DNA of 21,739 bases from a virus: positions 1 to 21,739 of the IMG/VR virus record IMGVR_UViG_3300008113_000834; one strand, given 5' to 3'. Each line of letters begins with the position of its first letter. Within the stretch, counting starts at the first letter, position 1. Below the pieces are notes generated by a model that had not been told where the DNA came from, searched no databases, and was given only the letters and a program-made list of their open reading frames with translations. This document shows positions 6,673 to 14,554 of the stretch, in pieces. A program made the position numbers and the translations under genes.

Positions 6673-8615
6673 TGTCATCCGCTAATTCAGGCCTACAAAT
6701 CACTAACCTTGACTTTGGTTCGATCAAATCAAGTTTAAAAACCTTTTTATCACAACAAGACACACTTCAAGATTACAATTTTGATGGCTCGGCGCTTTCT
6801 GTATTGGTGGATTTATTAGCATATAATACACAATACAATGCATACTATTTAAACATGGTAGCAAATGAAATGTTTTTGGACTCCGCTGTTCAGCGTGGTT
6901 CTGTAGTTTCACATGCGAAACTATTAAATTATGTGCCACAATCGGCAGTTGCACCAAAGGCTACAGTACAAATTACAGTAAATGGCGTAACAACATCAAC
7001 ACTCACACTTCCGAAATTCACACCTTTCATATCCGAAGCCATTGATAACGTAAACTATACATTCCTTACAACAGACGCATCAACAGTAAATGTAACGGCA
7101 AATACAGCAACCTTTAATGATATCATTATTTCACAGGGTATATCTTCATCATTCTCCTACACAACGGATTACATCGATTTAACACCAAGTAGCAAAGTAT
7201 ATTTTTTAGAAGAAGGAATGAACGGAAACTATAACATATATTTCGGTGATGGTTTATTAGGAAAATCACTTGTAAACGGAAACATAGTTAATTTAACATA
7301 TATCACAACATCAGGCACCTCAGCCTTTGGTGCAAACTCTTTCACAGTCATGTCGAACATTGGTGGTTTTTCAAACACCGTAGTAACATCAATCACATCA
7401 GCATCACTAGGTTCAGAAAAAGAATCAATTGAATCTATTAAATATACTGCACCAAAAGCATATGCGGCACAAGGTCGTGCAGTCACAAAAGAAGATTACA
7501 TATATCTCATTCAAAACAATTCTACGAATCTGCCAATAGATTCAGTTTCAGTCTGGGGCGGAGAGGAAAATGATCCACCAGTTTACGGTCAAATCTTTTG
7601 TGCTGTTAAACCATCAGGCGGTTATACATTAACTCCTACACAGAAACAAAAACTTATTACTGAAGTTATTAAACCAATCTCAGTTTTGACTGTTGTACCA
7701 AACATTGTTGATCCAGATTACACTTATGTAAAAATCAATACAAAAGTTCTTTATGACGTAAAGAAAACCACATTAACAAGCAATCAAATTCAAAATGATG
7801 TGGTGTCAGCAATTAATAACTTTACTTCTTCCACACTCAATACATTTAATTCGGTTTTCAAATTACCAGAATTGATTTCAAGTGTACAGGCAGCAAACCC
7901 AGCTATCATTACGAATGAATCAACAATACGACTACAGAAAAAATTCTATCCTACATTAAATGCTAGAGCAACATACATTCTTGATTTTGGTGTACCACTA
8001 AAGAGAAATTACTTTAATGCGGGTCTTTCTTCTTCACCTTCTTTTTCCAAAACAGACGTTACATCATTATCCAGCATAAGAACAGGTATATTTTTAGAAG
8101 AAGTTCCCACAACAACTGGTGGTATTGCAACCATTAACGTTATCAATCAAGGTTTTGGTTACACAAAAACACCTACAGTAACAATCACCGGTAACGGACA
8201 AAATGCAAGTGCATATGCAGTTCTTGTGGCTGGTCGTGTAAACAATATTGTGATAACCGATCCAGGATATAATTACACTGAAGCATTTGTCACGATCACA
8301 CCACAGGACGGCGATACATCAGGTGCATTAGCATATGCATCTCCTGTACTAGAAGGTTCAGAGGGTGTTATTAGATCGTATTATTATTTAAATAATGTTA
8401 AGACAATTTTCGATCCAAATGCTGGAACAATTAATTACCTTACTGGTAGAGTGACATTAATAGACTTTGCACCACTTGAAATTAATAATCCGCTAGGACA
8501 ATTTACTATTTCTGTTGTACCAGACTCAACAATTGTATCATCTACTTTTAATAAAATAATTGCAGTTGATGAATTTGATCCAGAAGCAACCACAGTAACT
8601 GTTAGTGTACAATAA
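6672..8615 (+). CDS. 6: Baseplate wedge protein gp6
   Basis: This 647-residue protein (T4 gp6 is 660) forms the inner ring of the baseplate, where gp6 dimers link the wedges; its core belongs to the gpJ/gp6 family. The N-terminal part matches T4 well: LQDYNFDGSALSVLVDLLAY (32-51) against T4 FLDYDFEGSRLNVLCDLLAY, then the SVVSHAKLLNYVPQSAVAPKA segment. NYNIYFGDGLLG, the AVTKEDYIYLIQ helix and the IFCAVKPSGGYTLTPTQKQK segment also correspond to T4. Residues about 483-562 form a Gly-Tyr/Pro-Thr-Val beta-module not present in T4 gp6. GAGGA precedes the ATG, which overlaps the gp25 stop; the stop overlaps the next gene by one base. Confidence 0.93.
   Translation: MSSANSGLQITNLDFGSIKSSLKTFLSQQDTLQDYNFDGSALSVLVDLLAYNTQYNAYYLNMVANEMFLDSAVQRGSVVSHAKLLNYVPQSAVAPKATVQITVNGVTTSTLTLPKFTPFISEAIDNVNYTFLTTDASTVNVTANTATFNDIIISQGISSSFSYTTDYIDLTPSSKVYFLEEGMNGNYNIYFGDGLLGKSLVNGNIVNLTYITTSGTSAFGANSFTVMSNIGGFSNTVVTSITSASLGSEKESIESIKYTAPKAYAAQGRAVTKEDYIYLIQNNSTNLPIDSVSVWGGEENDPPVYGQIFCAVKPSGGYTLTPTQKQKLITEVIKPISVLTVVPNIVDPDYTYVKINTKVLYDVKKTTLTSNQIQNDVVSAINNFTSSTLNTFNSVFKLPELISSVQAANPAIITNESTIRLQKKFYPTLNARATYILDFGVPLKRNYFNAGLSSSPSFSKTDVTSLSSIRTGIFLEEVPTTTGGIATINVINQGFGYTKTPTVTITGNGQNASAYAVLVAGRVNNIVITDPGYNYTEAFVTITPQDGDTSGALAYASPVLEGSEGVIRSYYYLNNVKTIFDPNAGTINYLTGRVTLIDFAPLEINNPLGQFTISVVPDSTIVSSTFNKIIAVDEFDPEATTVTVSVQ
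8118..8357 (+). repeat. GxGY/PTVTI beta-module in gp6
   Basis: Residues 483-562 of gp6 carry two half-repeats: ATINVINQGFGYTKTPTVTI and NNIVITDPGYNYTEAFVTIT, separated by a Gly/Ala-rich strand. The same pattern (strand, G-x-G-Y, x3-P-T-V-T-I, Gly-Asn/Ala loop, A-x-A-x-V, x-V-x-x-I-x-V) recurs in gp7, gp8 and the 551-aa protein. It reads as a short beta-sandwich or beta-solenoid unit. Confidence 0.7.
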
Positions 8616-11572
8616 TGACTACTGATTTCGCCAAAAAAACCTCGTTAAAAGTTCCTTATCAGCTACCTGAATTTATCAGGTCTGATGATAACTACCAAAC
8701 TTTTGTTGCATTCATACAAGCATATTATGAATGGATGGAACAGCAGAACATTGGTTCAAATAAAAGCGGTGTCATTTATGGTACACAAAACTTATTAAAC
8801 TATCAAGACCTGAATTTTGTTGAACCCGGAGAATCATTTAATAAGTTTATTGATTATTATATCAATCAATTTTTACCAAATTTTCCAGCAGATTGTCTTG
8901 CCGATAAGAGTAAACTGATTCGAGCGGCAAAGGAATTATACTCTAAAAAGGGTACACCTTCCTCATATCAATTCTTGTTCAGAGCATTGTATAATTCAGA
9001 TGCTGATATTTTCTTAACACGAGATGTTATTTTCAAAGCGTCTGATGGTAAATGGTACATCTCAAAAAGTTTACGTCTTGACACTAATGACGAGCAATGG
9101 CTGTCAACAAATAATTTTAGATTGTTCGGTGAGAGTTCAAAGTCTATTGCAACAATCGAAAGAGGTATTGCGGTTTCTAATAGAACAGAAATCTATATTG
9201 CAAACATTGAACGCTTGTTTATTTCAGGTGAAGATGTTGTCGTTGTAGATAATAACAATCAAATATTATATTTCAAAGATTCTAAGGTTGTACCACAAAG
9301 CACTGTTGGTGCAACTCCACTTCGTGCTAAGATTCTAGGTTCTATCTCAGCAGTCAACATCAATCCAACAAAACGTGGCCAACTTTATGTTGGAAGAAGT
9401 CAAACATACCTTGGCGATCCAGTTGTATTTTATGGTGGTCTAAACTCACCAACAGGTGCTGGCGCTTCTGCATATGTTTATGAGACAACATCGGGTTCTC
9501 TCCGTGATATTACCGTTGTTAATGGTTCATATGGTTATAGACCAGATCCGAACACATACATTAGAATAACTGGTGGAGGTGGTTCGGGTGCAATTGCAAA
9601 TGTGTCAACCGTTAATCCTGCCGGTGAAATTAATGTTGCTTTTATTCCACAAAATTATATGAGTTTGAGTTTATTTTCAGCCACGCAAATAGGTGCAAAT
9701 TCTTATCCATTTTTCCCAGCAAACACGGCAGCAAACTCGGTTTGTTCTCTAGCAAACGCATTCACTTTTGTTGGTTTTTCGACTTATCCAATATCATCAG
9801 TTGTACTCAATAACGGTGGTGGTGGGTATACAACACTACCAGCAGTAAAAGCATTTTCACTCTATGATACTACTGATCCCCAGCCAACAGAAAGTTTAAA
9901 ACTGAAGGGTTATCTCGGTTCATTGGGCATGTTGGGTCCAATCCAAATCGTTACACCCGGAACTGGATATGCTAACGGTGATATCATCAGCTTCAACAAT
10001 TCTGCTGGAGGTGTAGGTGCCCACGCAAACGTAACAGTAAATGCAACAGGTTCTATCATATCTACAGAATATACCTACTCCAATACAACAAACGGTGTAG
10101 CCACGTATCCGAAAAATGGCTTAGGATATAAACAAACCAGTTTACCAACACTCTCTGTCGCAACGTCAGGTGGTTCTGGTGCAGATTTGCGTGTCAACAC
10201 GATTCTAGGTGAAGGTGCTGAGTTGACACCAGTTTCTGATGAACGTGGTATTGGTGCTATCACATCTTTCATTATTGAAAATTTTGGTGAAGATTATATT
10301 GAGGCACCAAAGATTTCATTAAAGGTTCGTGACTTGGTAGTTACAAATGTGATACCTTCTAATATTATCAAAACAGGTGAATTAATTTATCAAGGTTCTA
10401 ATGTGAACACAGCAGTGTTCAAAGCGTATGTTGATTCTATTAGCTTATTGCAATCCGATCCAGTGCAAGCAAACTCAAAGTATGTTTTGAGAGTTTATAA
10501 TTATACATCAAATACAAAAACTAATTTACAATTGAATTCAACAGACCGTGATGCTGCGGCAAACATATACTTGGACTTGGACACAACATATAACACAATT
10601 AATAATGAGACTGGTGACTATATTTACCAATCGGGTATCAGAACATATGGTAATGGTGCTGCCGTAGCAACAGCTAAGTTCTTAAATGGTTTAATTATAG
10701 GTACTGGACAATATCTAAACGATGATGGCTTTGCAAGTTCAAATCAAATTCTTGAGAATGAAGACTACAATAACTTTACATATAACTTGATTGTACAGAA
10801 ATCTTTTGATGCATACAAAGACGTATTGTATAAGTTGTTACACCCATCAGGAACAAAAGTTATTCCAATCAATGCATTGAAGTCGGAGAAAACTATTGTT
10901 GTGGATGTGGAAACACACCAAGCAAACACACAAACACTTGGGCACTATACAGGGGATCCAGGTTCGAATGCATCAATGTATTCTACTTTTGAGAATGCAA
11001 GTAACAACATCATTAAGTTTGATGCTCTTGTTGGCGCAAACATTACGGAGATTGCACTACCAGGATCTCTGATAAGTTTGAACCAGAATAATGGTCCAAA
11101 TGTTTACTCAGAAATTATATCTGTTAATTACACAAGTAACACCGCAGTTATTCGTGATAACGTGTTTATGTCTTTTGCAAACGTTGCTACAGCAAACGTA
11201 ACAACGTCCAACAATAGAATAAATATACTGTCTACGACTGGTGAATATGATGTAATCAACAACGGAGAGTATAGCAATACAGCAAACGAGATACGTGATA
11301 TCATTTTTGCTGGAGATAGAATCAGAGTTGTAAGTGGATCAGATACTTTCCATGGTACAGTAAGTTGGATTAGCTATTCGAATAACGTAATTGCTGCTAA
11401 CACAACTATACCGTTCTCATCCAATTCAGCAAACGTTTCAATTGGAAGAACCATAGCAACATCAAATGTACAGTTCTTTAATTCTCTGGGTACCGTGTTC
11501 TATCCAGAACTGGTGACACAAGATGGTCTGAACCTTATAACCCAAGACAACAAAGAAATTATTCTAGGATAA
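8615..11572 (+). CDS. 7: Baseplate wedge protein, gp7-like core with large beta-rich insertion
   Basis: This 985-residue protein occupies the gp7 position after gp6. Residues 17-127 (LPEFIRSDDNYQTFVAFIQA, then YYEWMEQQN, ending in SKKGTPSSYQFLFRALYN at 110-127) match the late part of T4 gp7 (AFCEAYIQYL ... STKGIEASYKFLFKVLYN). YKDVLYKLLHPSG (734-746) matches T4 KSDVIRFVHPVG. In T4 these two blocks lie about 80 residues apart near the C-terminus. Here about 600 residues lie between them, including Gly-Tyr beta-modules (about 280-575). The T4 N-terminal domains are missing. A further beta-rich, Asn/Ala-rich C-terminal tail (about 765-985) ends in LVTQDGLNLITQDNKEI. In T4, gp7 clamps the wedge core and links it to gp8 and gp10. 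The start overlaps the gp6 stop. Confidence 0.75.
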   Translation: MTTDFAKKTSLKVPYQLPEFIRSDDNYQTFVAFIQAYYEWMEQQNIGSNKSGVIYGTQNLLNYQDLNFVEPGESFNKFIDYYINQFLPNFPADCLADKSKLIRAAKELYSKKGTPSSYQFLFRALYNSDADIFLTRDVIFKASDGKWYISKSLRLDTNDEQWLSTNNFRLFGESSKSIATIERGIAVSNRTEIYIANIERLFISGEDVVVVDNNNQILYFKDSKVVPQSTVGATPLRAKILGSISAVNINPTKRGQLYVGRSQTYLGDPVVFYGGLNSPTGAGASAYVYETTSGSLRDITVVNGSYGYRPDPNTYIRITGGGGSGAIANVSTVNPAGEINVAFIPQNYMSLSLFSATQIGANSYPFFPANTAANSVCSLANAFTFVGFSTYPISSVVLNNGGGGYTTLPAVKAFSLYDTTDPQPTESLKLKGYLGSLGMLGPIQIVTPGTGYANGDIISFNNSAGGVGAHANVTVNATGSIISTEYTYSNTTNGVATYPKNGLGYKQTSLPTLSVATSGGSGADLRVNTILGEGAELTPVSDERGIGAITSFIIENFGEDYIEAPKISLKVRDLVVTNVIPSNIIKTGELIYQGSNVNTAVFKAYVDSISLLQSDPVQANSKYVLRVYNYTSNTKTNLQLNSTDRDAAANIYLDLDTTYNTINNETGDYIYQSGIRTYGNGAAVATAKFLNGLIIGTGQYLNDDGFASSNQILENEDYNNFTYNLIVQKSFDAYKDVLYKLLHPSGTKVIPINALKSEKTIVVDVETHQANTQTLGHYTGDPGSNASMYSTFENASNNIIKFDALVGANITEIALPGSLISLNQNNGPNVYSEIISVNYTSNTAVIRDNVFMSFANVATANVTTSNNRINILSTTGEYDVINNGEYSNTANEIRDIIFAGDRIRVVSGSDTFHGTVSWISYSNNVIAANTTIPFSSNSANVSIGRTIATSNVQFFNSLGTVFYPELVTQDGLNLITQDNKEIILG
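9454..10335 (+). repeat. Tandem GxGY beta-modules in gp7-like protein
   Basis: About five degenerate copies are visible by eye in residues 280-574: RDITVVNGSYGYRPDPNTYI, SSVVLNNGGGGYTTLPAV, GPIQIVTPGTGYANGDII, GLGYKQTSLPTLSVATSGG, and TSFIIENFGEDYIEAPKISL. Each has a hydrophobic strand, a Gly-rich turn with Tyr, then a Pro-containing strand. Boundaries are approximate. The copies are diverged at DNA level, so this is an old protein repeat rather than a recent DNA duplication. Confidence 0.65.
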
Positions 11573-11575
11573 AAA

Positions 11576-13156
11576 ATGGCAACAGTAAAAATAACAGACT
11601 TACCTTCGATCACGACAATCAATGCCAATACAGCCAACACCGTGTTGGTTGGTGTTGATATACCAACCAACATTACGGGTAAGATTACACTTACAACACT
11701 TGCGGCAGGTCTTTACTCAAACAATAACTTGGTTGTGGGTAATAATTTCACAGTTTTACCTAACGTTGTTGGTCAGTTTACAGGTAACTCTGCCACATAC
11801 ATTCAGGTTAACATAGAAAATCTGAATTCAACAGGTTCAGGTGATTATGTTGCAACGGCTGACGATGGTACGGACACCGACCATTATATCGATATGGGTA
11901 TAAATGGTTCAACTTATTCCGATCCAACATACTCAGCACTCAAAGCACATGACGGCTATTTGTATGTTGCATCATCGGGTGCGGGTAAAGGTAACTTAAC
12001 AATTGGTTCAACAAACTCAACGGGTAGAGTTAACTTTGCGGTGGGTGGTTTAGAGACTGCTAACATTGTAGGTTACGTAGACTCATCTGGTATCTGGTCG
12101 CCTGCTATCAACTCAGTTGTAACAGCAAATGCAACTTCTGCTAACTCGGTAATCAATACAAGAATTTCCGCTAACGTTGCAACCCTCCGTGGTGAAATAA
12201 CCGCTAATGCAACCTCTGCCAACTCGGTTATTGATACAAGAATTACTGCTAATATCTCCACAGCAAACGTATTTACACAAGCGGCATTCGACAAAGCAAA
12301 CTCTGCGATTGCAAATACGAATGGTGTGTTTACAGCAGGAGATTTTTATATTTCTGGTGATGGTTTCGTTAACGGTACATTCACACTGTCTAACTCTACG
12401 TTTGGTGCAACCGAATCGGCAATGACCATCAAAGCTACTGCAACAGTACAAACACCATCCCAATCCGGAACAATGTTACATGTTTCAGGTAAAGCTGACA
12501 CACCCTCAAGAGTTATCATTGATTCTTTCAGCACAACCGGTTCTGCCTATGGTATTATTGCAGGTAGAACAGCACGTGGTACTGTAACTTCACCAACAGC
12601 AACACAAAACAATGACATTCTACTTCGTATGGCAGGCAATGGTTGGGGCACAACGGGTTTTGCACCACTTGGTGTTGCTCGTATTGATGTTGTTGCAACA
12701 GAAAACTACAGCGATACGAACCGTGGTTCAAAAATTGTTTTCTATAATGTTCCAAATGGATCAAACGTAGTCAATGAAATTGCATCATTCAATGCAGAAA
12801 CTGTTACATTTGATGGTGTAGTAAATCCAGCAAAAGGATTCATTTACACACCAAGAATTTATACTGGTGCTCAGACAGCCATTACAATTGACTTTGCAAC
12901 AGACTCAATGATTAGAGCAACATATAGTTCAACACTCACATTGTCTTTCTCAAACTACACAAATGGTAAAGTTGTTGAGGTGTGGTTAACAAACACGGCA
13001 GGCACTGGTCAGACAGTAAACTTGGGTGTTTTAGCAAACAATTCAACGACAGGTTCAACAACACTTTCTGTGGCTTCACTGCGATCAGCAAAGCTACAAT
13101 ACTTTAGTGTTGATGGTGATTTGGCAAACACTTTCTGTGCAATTACATACGCATAA
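11576..13156 (+). CDS. Fibre-like structural protein (526 aa)
   Basis: This gene lies between gp7 and gp8, where T4 has none. Residues 83-160 (SGDYVATADDGTDTDHYIDM, then INGSTYSDPTY, HDGYLYVAS, GNLTIGS) form a beta domain I associate with tail-fibre or appendage proteins of aquatic phages. Two copies of a 19-residue element in a 26-residue period follow (183-227), then AAFDKANSA, a motif typical of helical shaft repeats. The C-terminal 110 residues (TPRIYTGAQTAITIDFATDS, then YSSTLTLSFSN, GKVVEVWLTNT, and LQYFSVDGDLANTF) resemble a recurrent C-terminal domain of phage fibre and tail proteins. No S74 peptidase or enzyme motif is seen. TAGGA precedes the ATG. A trimeric appendage anchored on the wedge is the best guess. 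Confidence 0.7.
   Translation: MATVKITDLPSITTINANTANTVLVGVDIPTNITGKITLTTLAAGLYSNNNLVVGNNFTVLPNVVGQFTGNSATYIQVNIENLNSTGSGDYVATADDGTDTDHYIDMGINGSTYSDPTYSALKAHDGYLYVASSGAGKGNLTIGSTNSTGRVNFAVGGLETANIVGYVDSSGIWSPAINSVVTANATSANSVINTRISANVATLRGEITANATSANSVIDTRITANISTANVFTQAAFDKANSAIANTNGVFTAGDFYISGDGFVNGTFTLSNSTFGATESAMTIKATATVQTPSQSGTMLHVSGKADTPSRVIIDSFSTTGSAYGIIAGRTARGTVTSPTATQNNDILLRMAGNGWGTTGFAPLGVARIDVVATENYSDTNRGSKIVFYNVPNGSNVVNEIASFNAETVTFDGVVNPAKGFIYTPRIYTGAQTAITIDFATDSMIRATYSSTLTLSFSNYTNGKVVEVWLTNTAGTGQTVNLGVLANNSTTGSTTLSVASLRSAKLQYFSVDGDLANTFCAITYA
12122..12256 (+). repeat. 26-codon tandem repeat in fibre-like gene
   Basis: Copy 1 (12122-12178) encodes TANATSANSVINTRISANV and copy 2 (12200-12256) encodes TANATSANSVIDTRITANI, offset by 78 bases. 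They differ mostly at synonymous or conservative positions. The Ala/Asn/Ser-rich pattern suggests a helical shaft segment. A diverged continuation may lie in the AFDKANSAIAN region just downstream. Confidence 0.8.
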
Positions 13157-13168
13157 TAGGACTTTATA

Positions 13169-14545
13169 ATGTCAGCAAACACAGGTATTTTAACAAACGG
13201 TAACGGATCATACCAAACATCAACGGTATATTATTCACCGTCTTCCACTATTGCATCAACAGGTGAGGTTCTCGGAACTCTTTATTGCTTTCTTTCACGG
13301 GTGAAACCATGGGAAACAGATACTGTACCTCCAGCACCGACACAAGACCTAAAGTACATAAAGGATACTTTTAAGAACATGTTTGTTGCAAAAAAAATTA
13401 ATTCGAGTGACATGTCTCCGGTGATCGAACGTATAAATTGGACTTCAGGTGAAGTGTATGATTATTACAGAGATGATGTTAACATGTTTGCACTCGACAC
13501 TAATGGAACGATTTTGAAAAGGTTCTATGTTAAGAACCGTTTCGATCAAGTATTTAAATGCCTATGGAATAATAATGGTGGTGTAGTGAGCACAGAACCA
13601 TCATTTGAACCCGGAACTTTCAATGCAAACCAAATCTTCCAGGGTGCAGACGATTATAAATGGAAATATATGTACACTATTACTTCAGGTAATAAACTGA
13701 AGTTTATGGATGATGCATGGATGCCGGTGCCAGTCAGTACAACACCACCAAATCCTGTTTATACTTTTGCTGGTCGTGGAAGCATTGATGTAATTAATGT
13801 AACTGATGGTGGGACTGGTTATGACCCGGCAAATGCAGTAATTACCATATCTGTTACAGGTGACGGTGCATATGCAACGGCAAATGCTACTGTAGTTTCT
13901 GGCTCAATTACTGATATCGTTGTAGCAAACACCGGTTCAAATTATTCATATGCAAATGTATCAATTGTTTCAGCACTGGGTTCGGGTGCAACTGCGATTG
14001 CTCCAACATCACCAATTGGTGGCCATGGATCTAGCATTGTAACTGAGTTGGGCACTCGTCATATTATGTTAACTGCCAGATTTAACAGAGATGAGAGTGG
14101 AAAATTACCAACCGATATAGATTTTAGGCAACTTGGTGTGATGGTAAATCCATTCGCATATTTTGGTACTGCCATCGGCCGTGCTAATGGAGATGTATAC
14201 AAAACAACCACAGACTTTGTTGTTTCAGGTGGGTTTGGTGCATACACACCAGATGAAACGGTATATCAATCAGTGAATGGATTGTTATCTTCATCTACAT
14301 TTACTGCAACAGTTTTAAGTTTCGATTCAACAACCAATACGGTAAAGTTGATAAATACACAAGGAACCGCAAACAATAGTGCCTTAATATATGGCGCTAC
14401 ATCAGGTACTTCAAGAGTGGTAGTACAACAACAATTACCAGATTTCATACCATTTTCAGGATATTTGACCTACTTAGAAAATAGGGAACCAGTGCAAAGA
14501 AACTCTGATGGTTCTGAAATTTTTAAATTGGTTTTAGGATACTAA
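13169..14545 (+). CDS. 8: Baseplate wedge protein gp8
   Basis: This 458-residue protein is a longer form of T4 gp8 (334), which forms a dimer in the wedge and binds gp7 and gp10. Matching segments are YCFLSRVKPWETD (39-51; T4 FITFGRSEPWSSN), DDYKWKYMYTI (161-171; T4 DGYVWEYLFEI), FRQLGVMVNPF (319-329; T4 FRQISIITNPL) and the C-terminal LENREPVQRNSDGSEIFKLV (436-455; T4 MENRPPIIMAMDQTEEINIL). The added length is mainly a Gly-Tyr beta-module at residues 206-289 and extra strands at about 355-420. TAGGA lies before the start, 12 bases after the fibre-like gene. Confidence 0.9.
   Translation: MSANTGILTNGNGSYQTSTVYYSPSSTIASTGEVLGTLYCFLSRVKPWETDTVPPAPTQDLKYIKDTFKNMFVAKKINSSDMSPVIERINWTSGEVYDYYRDDVNMFALDTNGTILKRFYVKNRFDQVFKCLWNNNGGVVSTEPSFEPGTFNANQIFQGADDYKWKYMYTITSGNKLKFMDDAWMPVPVSTTPPNPVYTFAGRGSIDVINVTDGGTGYDPANAVITISVTGDGAYATANATVVSGSITDIVVANTGSNYSYANVSIVSALGSGATAIAPTSPIGGHGSSIVTELGTRHIMLTARFNRDESGKLPTDIDFRQLGVMVNPFAYFGTAIGRANGDVYKTTTDFVVSGGFGAYTPDETVYQSVNGLLSSSTFTATVLSFDSTTNTVKLINTQGTANNSALIYGATSGTSRVVVQQQLPDFIPFSGYLTYLENREPVQRNSDGSEIFKLVLGY
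13784..14034 (+). repeat. GxGY beta-module in gp8
   Basis: Residues 206-289 of gp8 read IDVINVTDGGTGYDPANAVI, then VTGDGAYATANATVVSGSIT, then DIVVANTGSNYSYANVSIV, followed by a Gly/Ala-rich loop. This is the same two-half-repeat architecture as in gp6, and it is absent from T4 gp8. It falls between the conserved DDYKWKYMYTI and FRQLGVMVNPF blocks, so it looks like a domain insertion. Confidence 0.7.
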
Positions 14546-14554
14546 AGGATAAAA

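Noticed and set aside
11218-11225. AATAAATA inside the gp7-like gene, possible late promoter for the fibre-like gene
   Set aside because: Several ATAAATA words are expected by chance in DNA this AT-rich; this one is inside a coding region about 350 bp before the next gene.
12113-12463. Long minus-strand open frame of 116 codons rich in Cys
   Set aside because: It is antisense to the Ala/Asn/Thr repeat part of the fibre-like gene; the Cys-rich product is the shadow of the ACA/GCA/AAC codons, and there is no ribosome site or family similarity.
14350-14357. GATAAATA inside gp8, about 200 bp before the 1688-aa gene
   Set aside because: It is intragenic, with no supporting context; a similar copy at 15431-15438 inside the next gene shows that such words occur by chance.
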